Assembly (NCBI RefSeq): GCF_014639235.1
Contig: NZ_BMFU01000001.1
Coordinates: forward strand, 992,001 to 1,056,000
Origin: Paenibacillus silvae
GTDB taxonomy: Bacteria; Bacillota; Bacilli; Paenibacillales; Paenibacillaceae
Reading direction: 5' to 3'
DNA: 64,000 bases
The notes under the pieces are model-generated. The model did no database searches and had not been told where the DNA came from. It saw only the letters and a program-made list of their open reading frames with translations. Shown in pieces: positions 52,559 through 61,745 of the stretch. The position numbers and the translations under genes were made by a program. Positions within the stretch are counted from its first letter, which is position 1. Each line of letters begins with the position of its first letter.

Positions 52559-54757
52559 ATGAAACAAAGCAAATCGGCATATGGTCCTATCCACAAACAT
52601 CCCTTTATGCTGGCTGGCCTGCTGCTGCTACTGTTTGCTGCCATAGTCCTACTGAGACAATGGAGCAAAAATGATGGTATTTCAGCCCAGGTTCCCAAGC
52701 CTCCTCCTGCCGCCACACAGGGCATGCTGGATTGGTCCAATCTGTACACAGATCAAGCAGAAAACATCCCGCTGGATGGAGAGTGGGAATTTTACTGGCG
52801 TCAGCTTCTAGAGCCTATTGATTTTCAAGCCGCTCATGCACCTGCCCCCAGTTTCGTACAGCTGCCTGCACCATGGACAAACTATTTGGACAGCAGCGGT
52901 AAGCTTCTGCCCAGTGAAGGCTATGCAACATACCGGCTGAGCCTCCTGCTCCCGCAGGAATTGAGCGAGAAGGCTCAGCCTCTCGCACTGTATCTCAAAA
53001 GCATTGCCTCCGCTTACCGCATCTGGATCAATGGTCAGCTCGTTGGCGGGAATGGCAGTGTGGGAACGGATCGCATATCCGAAACCCCGAAAAGTTATCC
53101 TGAAGTTGTTTATTTTCAACCACGAACGGGCTGGAACGAAATTATTATTCAAGTATCCAACTTCTCTCAGCGCAATGCAGGCATATGGCAGCACATAGAG
53201 CTGGGTACAGCCGATAACATCTCCTGGGCCCGTATTCTGCATGTCTCTGCACAATCCAGTATTGTTGGCATTTTCGGCGTTATGGCACTGTATTACGCAT
53301 TTGTCTTCTGGAATCGCAGAAAAGAAACCTCGGCCCTGCTCTACAGTCTGCTCTGTATGGCGGTTGGTGTACGCACTGTAGTGCTTGGTGAATCCACTGC
53401 ACTTTACCTGCTGCCCGGGCTTCCTTGGGAATGGGCGGTTAAAGCAGAATACATATCTGTTACCATGACGGCTCTATTATTAATCCTGTTTATTAACCGG
53501 GAATACCCGGCGGAAGCTGTGCGCCAAGTCTCCGCCTTATCTGGAGTTATTCTGCCAGGATGCATGCTGCTCTTTCTAGTGACGCCTGCACATGTGTATA
53601 CATATCTGTTAACGCCATTTACATGGGGAGTTTTGTTCCCGGCTCTGCTGTACACGCTGTACATCTATATCCGATCTGCGATGAAGCGCAGAAAAGGGGC
53701 CGTGACCAGCATGATTGGCTTCCTGTTTTTTATGGCTTTTGCCCTGAATGATATGCTGTTCTACACGGTCCATCTGCCCACGGAGGATATGTTGTCTGTA
53801 GGACTGCTAGTGTTCCTGTTAACCCAGGCGTACAATCTCTCCTCTCGTTTCTCGCGGGCATTACATCGATCAGAACAGCTATCATTACAGCTTCAGGAAT
53901 CGAATCTGCAACTGGAGCAGATTGTCGAGGAACGAACACGGTCACTGCAACGAACAAATGCAGAGCTTCAGGAAGCCAATCAAAAAATGTCTGACTCCGA
54001 GCTGTTCCGTACCCGGCTGCTATCCAACATTTCTCACGAGTTGAGTACACCCATTACTTCGATCAAGGGCTTTGCCAAGGCACTCAGAGATGGAATTATT
54101 ACAACCGATGCTCCCAAATATGTGAATCGGATCTACACCCGTTCAGTTATGCTTGAACGGATGATCCATGATCTGATTGACCTGACCAAGCTGGAGACGC
54201 ATCAGGTGCAATTCAGGATGCAGAACGTCTATATCATTCCTTTTATGCAAGAGCTGTTCCTTAAATATGAACCGGATGTTCAGGCACACGGCATTCAGTA
54301 CGTGATGGATTTGCCTGAAGGAGCAGACCTGCTATCCCCCGGGGGAGATGGCTGGATCGTGCGTTTGGACCCGATTCGACTGGAGCAGGTGTTATCCAAC
54401 CTGATTTCCAATGCACTGCGTTTTACTTCGCCTACGGGCATCATTCAAGTGCAGCTGCGTTTAACAGAAGCGCCTTCGACGGAGACGGGCTGGGTCGCAT
54501 GCGTCTGTGTCAAGGATACAGGAATAGGTATCCTGCCCGAGTGGCAGGAGCGAATCTTCGAACGTTTCGAGCAAGCCAGTCCAACCTCGGTTCAGGATGA
54601 ACATAAAGGATCAGGGCTAGGGCTCGCCATCTGCAAGGAAATTATGCACTATCATCAGGGAAATATAGGTGTAAGCAGCAAGCCCGGCTCGGGCAGTGAA
54701 TTCTGCTGCCGATTACCTGCGTGGAAAGGAAGGTTGTCACCCCATGACAAGCCGTGA
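52559..54757 (+). CDS. 7TM-DISM sensor histidine kinase
   Basis: The 732-residue protein has a first membrane helix (about 17-34) and an extracellular jelly-roll sensor (about 55-220; LDGEWEFYW, IWINGQLVGGNGSVGTD). Seven membrane helices (about 230-430) form the 7TMR-DISM arrangement, then comes a coiled coil. HisKA carries phospho-acceptor H493 in SHELSTPI, and an HATPase domain has N-box NLISNALRF, DTGIGI and GSGLGLAI. GGAGG precedes the ATG. It overlaps the response-regulator gene by 14 bases. The signal may be a carbohydrate or envelope component. Confidence 0.93.
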   Translation: MKQSKSAYGPIHKHPFMLAGLLLLLFAAIVLLRQWSKNDGISAQVPKPPPAATQGMLDWSNLYTDQAENIPLDGEWEFYWRQLLEPIDFQAAHAPAPSFVQLPAPWTNYLDSSGKLLPSEGYATYRLSLLLPQELSEKAQPLALYLKSIASAYRIWINGQLVGGNGSVGTDRISETPKSYPEVVYFQPRTGWNEIIIQVSNFSQRNAGIWQHIELGTADNISWARILHVSAQSSIVGIFGVMALYYAFVFWNRRKETSALLYSLLCMAVGVRTVVLGESTALYLLPGLPWEWAVKAEYISVTMTALLLILFINREYPAEAVRQVSALSGVILPGCMLLFLVTPAHVYTYLLTPFTWGVLFPALLYTLYIYIRSAMKRRKGAVTSMIGFLFFMAFALNDMLFYTVHLPTEDMLSVGLLVFLLTQAYNLSSRFSRALHRSEQLSLQLQESNLQLEQIVEERTRSLQRTNAELQEANQKMSDSELFRTRLLSNISHELSTPITSIKGFAKALRDGIITTDAPKYVNRIYTRSVMLERMIHDLIDLTKLETHQVQFRMQNVYIIPFMQELFLKYEPDVQAHGIQYVMDLPEGADLLSPGGDGWIVRLDPIRLEQVLSNLISNALRFTSPTGIIQVQLRLTEAPSTETGWVACVCVKDTGIGILPEWQERIFERFEQASPTSVQDEHKGSGLGLAICKEIMHYHQGNIGVSSKPGSGSEFCCRLPAWKGRLSPHDKP

Positions 54758-55466
54758 AGACATACGTCATATTCTCATCGTGGAGGATGATACAGATATT
54801 GCGGAACTGGTACAGATTTACTTACATCATCAGCATTACAGCACTTCTGTAGCGCATACGTTAAAGGATGCAGCCAAGCGGTTCGAAGAGCATGAACCTG
54901 ATCTCGTGCTGTGTGATATCCTACTTCCTGATGGGCTGGGAACAGAATGGATTCATCTTCTCAGGGAAAAGACAGACCTGCCTGTTATTTTCCTGAGTAG
55001 TCGGCAGGAGGCCGAAGATATTATTCAAGGCTTGGAAATCGCAGATGACTATATTACCAAGCCGTTTGATCCAGATATTATGGTGGCTCGGGTCAAAAAG
55101 AGAATGATGTCTTCACGAATAATCCCTTCCCATCCTGGCGATTCGAACGGAAAGGTTTGGCGAGATGGATGGCTTGATATCCACTTTGATCGTTATGAGG
55201 TTTACGTCGGAGGGAACGAGCTATCCTTGCCTGCCAAAGAGCTGCAGCTTCTGCTTCTGATGGCAGGGCGCCCCGGACATGTTTTCAGCACGGATCACCT
55301 GTTTGAACAAATATGGGGGCTCGACAATTGGAGTGATGTGCGTACAGTCATGGTGCATATGCATCATCTGAGACGTAAAATTGAAAATCCGCTTGACCCT
55401 CATCGTTATATTGTGACTGTACGCGGTCTTGGATATAAATTTCAGGCAAAGCAGGATCACCGATAA
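54744..55466 (+). CDS. OmpR/PhoB-family response regulator
   Basis: The 240-residue protein has a receiver domain with the acidic pair D15/D16, phospho-acceptor D58 in LVLCDILLPDG, and the lysine of ITKPF, followed by a winged-helix DNA-binding domain (VRTVMVHMHHLRRKIENP, VRGLGYKF). The ATG at 54744 overlaps the kinase gene and follows GGAAGG. It is the cognate regulator of the 7TM kinase. The usual G-A-D-D of receivers reads I-A-D-D here. Confidence 0.94.
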   Translation: MTSREDIRHILIVEDDTDIAELVQIYLHHQHYSTSVAHTLKDAAKRFEEHEPDLVLCDILLPDGLGTEWIHLLREKTDLPVIFLSSRQEAEDIIQGLEIADDYITKPFDPDIMVARVKKRMMSSRIIPSHPGDSNGKVWRDGWLDIHFDRYEVYVGGNELSLPAKELQLLLLMAGRPGHVFSTDHLFEQIWGLDNWSDVRTVMVHMHHLRRKIENPLDPHRYIVTVRGLGYKFQAKQDHR

Positions 55467-55523
55467 AAATGCGATGTGAAACTGTCGCCTGCTCTCCATT
55501 GTGTGTGTTCCTTTCTTCATCAT

Positions 55524-55590
55524 CAAAATTAACCAAAAATAAAGGCTGTTCCTTACGAGGTCATCATCGTATGACCTCGTGGAACAGCCT
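55524..55590 (-). terminator. long hairpin terminator of the EIIC gene
   Basis: AGGCTGTTCC-TT-ACGAGGTCAT (55543-55564) pairs with ATGACCTCGT-GGAACAGCCT (55571-55590), interrupted only by the two unpaired T. On the minus strand TTTATTTTTGG follows. Confidence 0.75.
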
Positions 55591-55628
55591 CCATCTCGTG
55601 ATTGGAACAGTCAGGGCTTCATTTCCTG

Positions 55629-56909
55629 TTACTGCACCTTTCTTCTCATCAACATATACGCAAATAACGTGGATATCACATAAGCGATAAATATCCCTAT
55701 ACAAGTATGCAGCATATTCAGCGTTCCCTCTTCCACGTAGAACGGAAGATCCAGTAGACTACCCGTGCCACCTAACACCAACGATTTGACAGACAATAGG
55801 CCGAAATACAATCCGCCTAAGGCACCGCCAAGCATAGCTCCACCAAATGTTACCCAGCTTCTCATATTAATGGCATACATTGCGGGCTCCGTAACGCCGA
55901 ACAACGCCGCTCCGCTTGCCCAAAAAGACATTTTTCTGGACTGTGTCTGCTCGCTGCGCAAACCTGCTGCGAGTGCAGCTCCCGCCTGAGCAACGAAGGC
56001 AACAAGCATGACGGGAAGCAACGTGGTGGAACCCGTCATCATCAATTCATTGATTGCAATCGGAATTAACCAGTAATGCATACCCATGAGCATTAGAAGA
56101 GGTATTAGTGCTCCCAGCAGCATTAACAAAAGCACAGGTGAGTCGCTGAGCAGCGAGTTGATGCCTTCCGATAACTGTGCACCACTCCACTCCCCAAGCG
56201 GACCAAGCACGATGAGCACAACGGGCACCATCAAACCGAGAGCCAGTGCCGGAGCCAAAATACCTTTCAGCCATTCAGGGCTAAGGCGTTCAACATGTCT
56301 TTCTACCCAGGACACGATCGCGATTGCAGCAACAACCCACAGCGATGCCGAGTAGAAAGGAGCCTGTGACACAAGCGGCACCTTCATAAAATGCACCTCT
56401 TCACCGCTCGCCATTAATTGCACCATCTGCGGGTACAGCATCAGTCCGCCAATAGCACCTGCTACATACAGGTTACTGCGCAAACGATGTGCCGTGCTTA
56501 TCGCAACCAGAACAGGCAGCAGATAGAAAGCACTGTCACCAATGGATTTCCAGATCATCCAGGTCTGACTGTTCATAAAAGAGCTTTCCTGCTCGCCAAA
56601 GGAGTCGATAACTACAATCAAACCAAGGATACATTTGAGCACCGCAGCCCCCAGAAGAACAGGCATTAACGGCCTGAACACATCTGCAACAAAATGCAGC
56701 AATCGTGAAGCCCTATTCGCTTTAGGTGTATTGTTCCGGAATTTCGCTTGCCTCTCTTTCTCTTGGTTCATTTGGTTCTTATCGTTCCCTTCTTCAAGCT
56801 TGCTTCCTGCTTTCTGATCTTTTACTTGCTGCTGTTCTTGCGTTTGCTTTGGTTCTCTCTTTTGCTGGTCTTCCTTCTTTTCTTTCTTTTCTTCGTTGTT
56901 ATTCTCCAT
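55629..56909 (-). CDS. orphan PTS EIIC permease with charged N-terminal extension
   Basis: The 426-residue protein has about 60 N-terminal residues made almost only of Lys, Glu, Gln and Asn. A membrane domain of the glucose/sucrose/beta-glucoside EIIC type follows, with about ten helices and the signature ALFGVTEPAMYAIN. The EIIB domain, normally fused at the N-terminus in this subfamily with its Cys phosphorylation site, is missing, and there is no EIIA. It could use EIIB/EIIA from elsewhere or have another function. GGAG-type sequence precedes the ATG. Confidence 0.82.
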   Translation of the reverse strand: MENNNEEKKEKKEDQQKREPKQTQEQQQVKDQKAGSKLEEGNDKNQMNQEKERQAKFRNNTPKANRASRLLHFVADVFRPLMPVLLGAAVLKCILGLIVVIDSFGEQESSFMNSQTWMIWKSIGDSAFYLLPVLVAISTAHRLRSNLYVAGAIGGLMLYPQMVQLMASGEEVHFMKVPLVSQAPFYSASLWVVAAIAIVSWVERHVERLSPEWLKGILAPALALGLMVPVVLIVLGPLGEWSGAQLSEGINSLLSDSPVLLLMLLGALIPLLMLMGMHYWLIPIAINELMMTGSTTLLPVMLVAFVAQAGAALAAGLRSEQTQSRKMSFWASGAALFGVTEPAMYAINMRSWVTFGGAMLGGALGGLYFGLLSVKSLVLGGTGSLLDLPFYVEEGTLNMLHTCIGIFIAYVISTLFAYMLMRRKVQ

Positions 56910-56963
56910 ATGTACCTGCTCCTTCTCCTTGCGTTACGGTAAAACCGTATTTTATGATGCATC

Positions 56964-57129
56964 CTAGGACGTGTCTTGAAACCTACTGAAGTGCATCTTT
57001 TACCGCCTTTTCGCCCCATGCTGCGTCACTTTCCCTTGACGTGCCCCGGCACGCCTGCGGAAAACTTCCTGGCTTGGAACGAAAATTCAGCAAAATCTGC
57101 CGCCTTCAGAGTTTTCAGACACGCCCTAG
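56964..57129. mobile_element. MITE-like repeat, copy B
   Basis: About 166 bases match 31639-31802. The ends are inverted (AGGACGTGTCTTGAAA / TTTTCAGACACGCCCT) and the element is flanked on both sides by CTAG, compatible with the YTAR target of IS5-group elements. It sits in the promoter area of the EIIC gene, which it could affect. It has no coding capacity. Confidence 0.78.
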
Positions 57130-57218
57130 TTTATATAGACATATCCATGAAAAAACTTCAATAGGATTAAAACACTAATTATCCTGATTCTTCTTTATTT
57201 TCGCGCAAAAATCACCTC

Positions 57219-57253
57219 TAAAAAATGCAAAGAACCTGCATCGGATGCAGGCT
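57219..57253 (-). terminator. rho-independent terminator of the hcp gene
   Basis: On the minus strand CCTGCAT, CCG, ATGCAGG is followed by TTCTTTGCATTTTTT. Confidence 0.75.
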
Positions 57254-57277
57254 CTCGTTCCTGGCTTCTATTCAAAT

Positions 57278-58570
57278 TCAAGATAAAGCCAGCATAGCGT
57301 TCATATCTTCTTCTGCTGTCGTAATCAGCTTCAATCCGAACAGATCAACGAGCACATCCAGAACACCTTGTGAGATAAACTCGGGCGGCTTCGGCCCGAT
57401 TCGGATATCCTGAATGCCAAGACTGAACAGGCCAAGCAGGATGGCAACCGCCTTTTGCTCAAACCAGGACAACACAATGCTGACAGGCAGCTCATTCACG
57501 GTGCAGCCAAATGCATCAGCCAGGGCCATTGCAATTTTCACCGTTGAACCCGAGTTGTTACATTGCCCCAGATCAATGTACCGTGGAATTCCAGTATTGC
57601 CCACCGTACCATAATCCACATCATTGAAACGGAATTTGCCGCAAGACGTGGTGAGGATTACGGTATCATTTGGCAGCGATGTCGCGAGCTCCCGATAATA
57701 ATTGCCCCCCTTGCCCGGTGCGTCACAGCCTGCAATGACAAAGAAACGGCGAATGTGTCCGTCTTTGACCGCTTGAATAATCTCTGGCGCAAGTCCGATC
57801 ACCGTCTCGTGATGGTATCCTGTCGTTAACACTTGCTCTGATTGTACATTCGCTGCTGGCAAGGCCAATGCCCGTTCAATCAGAGGCGAGAAGTCCTCTC
57901 CCGTAATCTTGGCTACACCTTCAAGGCCAGCTACTTCATAAGAGAAAAAGCGGTCCGCATAGGTACCTTTGATCGGCATCACACAGTTGGTTGTTGCCAG
58001 AATGGCACCCGGAAATTCCTCAAACAGTCTGCGCTGATCGTACCAGGCTTTACCGATGTTTCCTTTGAGATGAGCATATTTCTTCAACGCGGGGTAACCG
58101 TGCGCTGGCAGCATTTCTGAGTGAGTGTAGATGTTGATGCCTTTGCCTTCAGTCTGACGCAGCAGTTCCTCCAGCGCATACAAATTATGACCGGTCACCA
58201 CGATACACTGCCCTTCAATCCGGTTCTGACTGACAGTGATCGGCTGCGGAATACCAAATCGCTCGGTATGCGCCCGGTCCAGTACATCCATAATTCGAAT
58301 GGCAGCATTGCCCACCTTCATCGCCATCTCCAGATGCTCCTGCTGATTAAAATTGGAGTTTGTGAGCGTCATATACAAGGCCTCATGTGTGATTCGATCC
58401 ACCTCGGGATCGGAATAGCCCAGCTGGCGTGCAGGTGTGGCATACGCTGCAATGCCTTTCAGCGCAAAGATCATCGTATCCTGCAAGCTGGCAATCGTTT
58501 CATTTTTACCACATACTCCGATCACTTTACATCCACCGCTCGGCGTCTGCTCACATTGATAACAAAACAT
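57278..58570 (-). CDS. hcp: hydroxylamine reductase / hybrid-cluster protein
   Basis: The 430-residue protein carries an N-terminal iron-sulfur motif with C3, C6, C14 and C20 (CYQCEQTPSGGCKVIGVCGK). Hybrid-cluster ligand regions are VVTGHNLYALEELL, ATTNCVMP, VIAGCDAPGK, TTSCGKFRFN and GQCNNSGS. Hcp removes nitric oxide or hydroxylamine under low oxygen. GGAGGG precedes the ATG. An Fnr-like site lies about 75 bases upstream. It is a single gene with its own terminator. Confidence 0.95.
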   Translation of the reverse strand: MFCYQCEQTPSGGCKVIGVCGKNETIASLQDTMIFALKGIAAYATPARQLGYSDPEVDRITHEALYMTLTNSNFNQQEHLEMAMKVGNAAIRIMDVLDRAHTERFGIPQPITVSQNRIEGQCIVVTGHNLYALEELLRQTEGKGINIYTHSEMLPAHGYPALKKYAHLKGNIGKAWYDQRRLFEEFPGAILATTNCVMPIKGTYADRFFSYEVAGLEGVAKITGEDFSPLIERALALPAANVQSEQVLTTGYHHETVIGLAPEIIQAVKDGHIRRFFVIAGCDAPGKGGNYYRELATSLPNDTVILTTSCGKFRFNDVDYGTVGNTGIPRYIDLGQCNNSGSTVKIAMALADAFGCTVNELPVSIVLSWFEQKAVAILLGLFSLGIQDIRIGPKPPEFISQGVLDVLVDLFGLKLITTAEEDMNAMLALS

Positions 58571-58642
58571 AAATATCCCTCCATACCTGGTTTAAACGCT
58601 CTTCGTTATACAATCAGCGTACCAGACATGGGCAGGCTCAAG

Positions 58643-58658
58643 TGTGATGGTGCACACA
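58643..58658. promoter_or_regulatory. Fnr/Crp-like site upstream of hcp
   Basis: TGTGATGGTGCACACA resembles the Fnr consensus TGTGA-N6-TCACA with one mismatch; GTGTG and CACAC form an inverted repeat. Oxygen-dependent control would fit hcp. Confidence 0.5.
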
Positions 58659-58661
58659 GTT

Positions 58662-58724
58662 TTATAGTAGAACCGTGATCAGAAGCAGAAAAACAGCCAC
58701 AGTAACCCGAAATTTATTGTCCAT
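58662..58724 (-). CDS. putative 20-residue hydrophobic peptide
   Basis: The frame encodes MDNKFRVTVAVFLLLITVLL and a stop. A good ribosome site, AGGGGGAT, lies 9 bases before the ATG. The peptide is a short polar end followed by one membrane-length helix, like known tiny membrane proteins. It is upstream of hcp on the same strand and ends next to the Fnr-like site. It may be real or chance; a frame of this length needs experimental support. Confidence 0.4.
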   Translation of the reverse strand: MDNKFRVTVAVFLLLITVLL

Positions 58725-58973
58725 TGTACGTTATCCCCCTGCATTAAAATAAATTGGATGTCGTGATCGGCTAATCGAGCTTCGCTTAACGTTATTTGCT
58801 GTTCCATATGCATACATTTCCTACTATGTTTCGCCAAAAAAAATATGACATTATTGCCATATAAGCAATTGAAGTGTAAAATAAACTATTGCTTTGTGGC
58901 GATTTCATATGCCCGAACACAACTGAAATTCATTTTAATCATGATTACCCTATATACAGACAGGAATGGTTAC

Positions 58974-60323
58974 GTGAAAGATAAAATTGTAATGCCGCTC
59001 TGGACCTGCTGCTTGTTTATCGTGGTGATGAACACCACCATGTTTAATGTGTCGCTGCCGGTTATTATTCGCGATCTGAAGATCACATCCGACCTGGGAT
59101 CCTGGGTTATCTCCAGTTATTCCATCGGATATGCTCTGTCTACCGTGATCTACAGCCGTCTGTCCGACCGTTTTCCAATCCGCAGGCTGGTGACGGTAGG
59201 TTTACTGATCCTCGGCTGCTCATCCTTGCTGGGTTTGTTCGCACACAACTTTGCCTTGCTGCTCACAACGCGTATTTTGCAATCAGCGGGTGCAGGTGTG
59301 ATGGCCGGGCTCGGACTGGTCATTGCAAGCCGGTACATCCCGATTGAGCGACGCGGTGCCGCACTGGCGCTTATCTCATCAGGCAGTGCAATGGCTTTTG
59401 GACTTGGCCCCATTGTGGGCGGACTGATCAGTGAGTATTGGGGCTGGAACGGGCTGTTTGCCATTACTGTACTGGTGCTGCTTGCCCTGCCAGTATTGCT
59501 TTATTTTCTGCCGCGAGAACCCGTCAACCGTGAACATCCTTTCGACCTGACTGGTGCCATGCTCACCATAATCAATGCAACCACCCTGCTGGTGGCGATT
59601 ACACAGCGCTCATGGATATGGCTGGTGGTAGGCGTCGTTTCTCTGGGGGCACATATGCTGTATATTCGCAAGGCAAGTCTTCCTTTTGTGAATCCGCATG
59701 TCTTTCGAACACGAGGCTTCACCCGCCTTATTCTCATTGGCTTCTGTGTGCTGGTCGTTAATCTCGGCAACCTGTTTCTCATGCCGTTAGTGCTTGCTGA
59801 TCTGTATCATCGTTCTGCCCTTTCAATTGGCTTGCTGATCGCTCCAGGCGCGCTCATATCCGCCTTCTGCACTCGTTATGTCGGTCGCTGGATTGACCGT
59901 TATGGCAATATGCGTTTTATGCTGATCGGACAAAGCCTGCTCGCTGCAGTGCTCCTGTTGTTTATGCTTGGACTTGACCAGTCGGCCCTGGTCATCACCG
60001 GCGGTTATGTATTCTTCTCTCCAGCACTGTCGGCATCTATGGCCTCCCTGAACAACGAAGCCTCACGAATACTGCCCAAGCATCAGATCGGTTCAGGCAT
60101 GGGACTGCTACAGCTGATTCAGTTCTTCGGCGGTTCGGTATCGGTTGCTGTGTGTGGAATACTACTGCATGGCATACCCGGCGTCTCGGTAGAACAAGCC
60201 TACCATGTGGTATACGGCTGCCTTTTATTCATATGTGCCGTTTCGCTTGCACTCACCTTATGGCACAGCAAAGCTGCTTCCCATGCCCGGCGAGAGGTTC
60301 ATTCCGCATCCTCTGCACGTTAA
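58974..60323 (+). CDS. MFS transporter, DHA2 (14-TM drug:H+ antiporter) family
   Basis: The protein of about 449 residues has about 14 membrane helices. It carries motif A (YSRLSDRFPIRRLVTVG, GLLILGCSS), motif C (SSGSAMAFGLGPIVGGLI) and the N-terminal WTCCLFIVVMNTTMFNVSLPVI typical of DHA2 exporters. It is close in style to the TetA(L)/Mdr type. GTG at 58974 has AGGA 8 bases upstream; a longer frame from 58845 has no site. It probably exports toxic organic compounds; the substrate is unknown. Confidence 0.9.
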   Translation: MKDKIVMPLWTCCLFIVVMNTTMFNVSLPVIIRDLKITSDLGSWVISSYSIGYALSTVIYSRLSDRFPIRRLVTVGLLILGCSSLLGLFAHNFALLLTTRILQSAGAGVMAGLGLVIASRYIPIERRGAALALISSGSAMAFGLGPIVGGLISEYWGWNGLFAITVLVLLALPVLLYFLPREPVNREHPFDLTGAMLTIINATTLLVAITQRSWIWLVVGVVSLGAHMLYIRKASLPFVNPHVFRTRGFTRLILIGFCVLVVNLGNLFLMPLVLADLYHRSALSIGLLIAPGALISAFCTRYVGRWIDRYGNMRFMLIGQSLLAAVLLLFMLGLDQSALVITGGYVFFSPALSASMASLNNEASRILPKHQIGSGMGLLQLIQFFGGSVSVAVCGILLHGIPGVSVEQAYHVVYGCLLFICAVSLALTLWHSKAASHARREVHSASSAR

Positions 60324-60341
60324 TACTCATGAAATATACTG

Positions 60342-60373
60342 CCAAAGGCTCGCATCTGTTTGCGAGCCTTTGG
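60342..60373. terminator. strong hairpin between convergent genes
   Basis: CCAAAGGCTCGC (60342-60353) pairs perfectly with GCGAGCCTTTGG (60362-60373). There is no long T-run, but the position between the convergent MFS and SUKH genes fits termination. Confidence 0.6.
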
Positions 60374-60391
60374 TCTATGTTAATTCAAGCG

Positions 60392-60856
60392 TTATTCCAG
60401 CGAGGACCTGGGCTGGAGAAGCGCAGCAAAGGCCCCGAAATGCGCAGCAATAAGCTGTACATTTTCCTCCATCAACTGCTGTGCTTCTTCACTCGTCTCC
60501 GCTTCACTTTCGGCGTCCTCTCGCACCATGGCCATCTCATGCTCCATCAAGAGCACAGAGGGTCTCTCTTCGTTCTGTCGAAAATCCAGCAAATAATTGT
60601 TGCCACTGCTTACACTCCACGCGATCGGAATAATCCGCTGCGGATCAGGATTAACTTCATCCACCAGCTTAGCATTTTTGGCAATAAACTGACTATCCAG
60701 CACATGAAAACGAATATCCCAATCCTCCACCTCCGTACCCTGCATCAGATCAAAAGAAGCACCATCATGAAGACGTATAAATTCCAGATAATCCTGTGGA
60801 AAAATAATACCGTAATGCTGCTGAATACGAGTCACCGTTGCATCTACATCATTCAT
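60392..60856 (-). CDS. SMI1/KNR4 (SUKH) family protein
   Basis: The 154-residue protein has the SUKH pattern: an N-terminal helix, FPQDYLEFIRLHDGASFDLM, then IIPIAWSVSSGNNYLLDFRQN, then PSVLLMEHEM. SUKH proteins are often immunity proteins against polymorphic toxins, but also occur as stand-alone proteins. The ATG at 60856 has AAGGAGG upstream. A DUF2625 gene lies just upstream on the same strand; no toxin gene is visible. Confidence 0.8.
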   Translation of the reverse strand: MNDVDATVTRIQQHYGIIFPQDYLEFIRLHDGASFDLMQGTEVEDWDIRFHVLDSQFIAKNAKLVDEVNPDPQRIIPIAWSVSSGNNYLLDFRQNEERPSVLLMEHEMAMVREDAESEAETSEEAQQLMEENVQLIAAHFGAFAALLQPRSSLE

Positions 60857-60943
60857 GTCAATCCAATCCTCCTTCGGGCCACCAGAATAGATCATTACCT
60901 TGTGTTCGCTCGATCTTCCTACTCCACGGACTCCGTCTTCATG

Positions 60944-61600
60944 TCACTTGGCTTCCAGCACAGTTTTCCAGGCTTCAGCGATAGGAATCGGCGCTTTGCT
61001 GCTGCTCTCTCCGCCGCCTTCCTTCGTCCACAGCGGGGGATAATAGGCAAACACCTGGCCCGCTCCCAGCTGTGCCGTATCCTCCTGCCAGCCTTTCCAG
61101 CGAAACGTTTCGTAAAACAGCTGCAAATCTCCCTCGGCCAGCCAGGTCATAAACTCCGAATAGGACAGGTCTGTCGCTTCCCATTCAAGCGCATCAGGAG
61201 CAAAATAATAAATCTGGCCCGTGCCGCCATACTTGCCGGTGTCCAGCGCAAAGAAGCCACCTGCCACATCGTAAGCAACAACCATCATACCCGCGAGCGG
61301 TTGTATCTCAGGCTCATCACTCAAGCCATTCCAGCGGGTCAAGCTGCCATGTCCATGTTCATCGCCTGCACCCAGCAGCGTAATCCAGCCATGATCTACC
61401 ACGATGCCCTGCGTCTCATATGCCACCGCTCCCAGATAGGAGCGTGTGCTCACCTGCAGCCTGCACAGCGCATCCTCTCCCAGCTCGAGCTGTGCAGAGA
61501 CGTAGTTATATGTATTTTCTCCCTGATCGAGAAGCTCCTTGAGCTCCTGCCAGGCATGATTCTCGCGGTCAATCCATTCGTTAGCAGATAACCTGTTCAT
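60944..61600 (-). CDS. DUF2625 family protein
   Basis: The 218-residue protein has the DUF2625 pattern: ENHAWQELKELLDQGENTYN, LGAVAYETQGIVVDHGWITLLGAGDE, GGFFALDTGKYGGTGQIYYFAPDALEWE, LSYSEFMTWLAEGDLQLFYETFRWKGW. The ATG at 61600 follows GAGAGGTG; the longer frame (to 61726) runs into the promoter of the divergent gene. No experimental function is known to me. Its tryptophan-rich layout recalls SUKH proteins, and it neighbours one. Confidence 0.8.
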   Translation of the reverse strand: MNRLSANEWIDRENHAWQELKELLDQGENTYNYVSAQLELGEDALCRLQVSTRSYLGAVAYETQGIVVDHGWITLLGAGDEHGHGSLTRWNGLSDEPEIQPLAGMMVVAYDVAGGFFALDTGKYGGTGQIYYFAPDALEWEATDLSYSEFMTWLAEGDLQLFYETFRWKGWQEDTAQLGAGQVFAYYPPLWTKEGGGESSSKAPIPIAEAWKTVLEAK

Positions 61601-61745
61601 TTTTTGCAAACACCTCTCCCGTGTCCATAATTTTTCTAAAGCATAACATGGCTTATTCTGCCATTCAAATCTGGGGGCTAGCAAATTATAGCCTCTCGCA
61701 TCTGGTATAATTAGCTTCCAGACCATTATTGAAGGAGGTGTCCCT

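Noticed and set aside
60152..61591. 479-codon plus-strand frame
   Set aside because: It overlaps the end of the MFS gene and lies antisense to the SUKH and DUF2625 genes, which have clear family motifs and ribosome sites.
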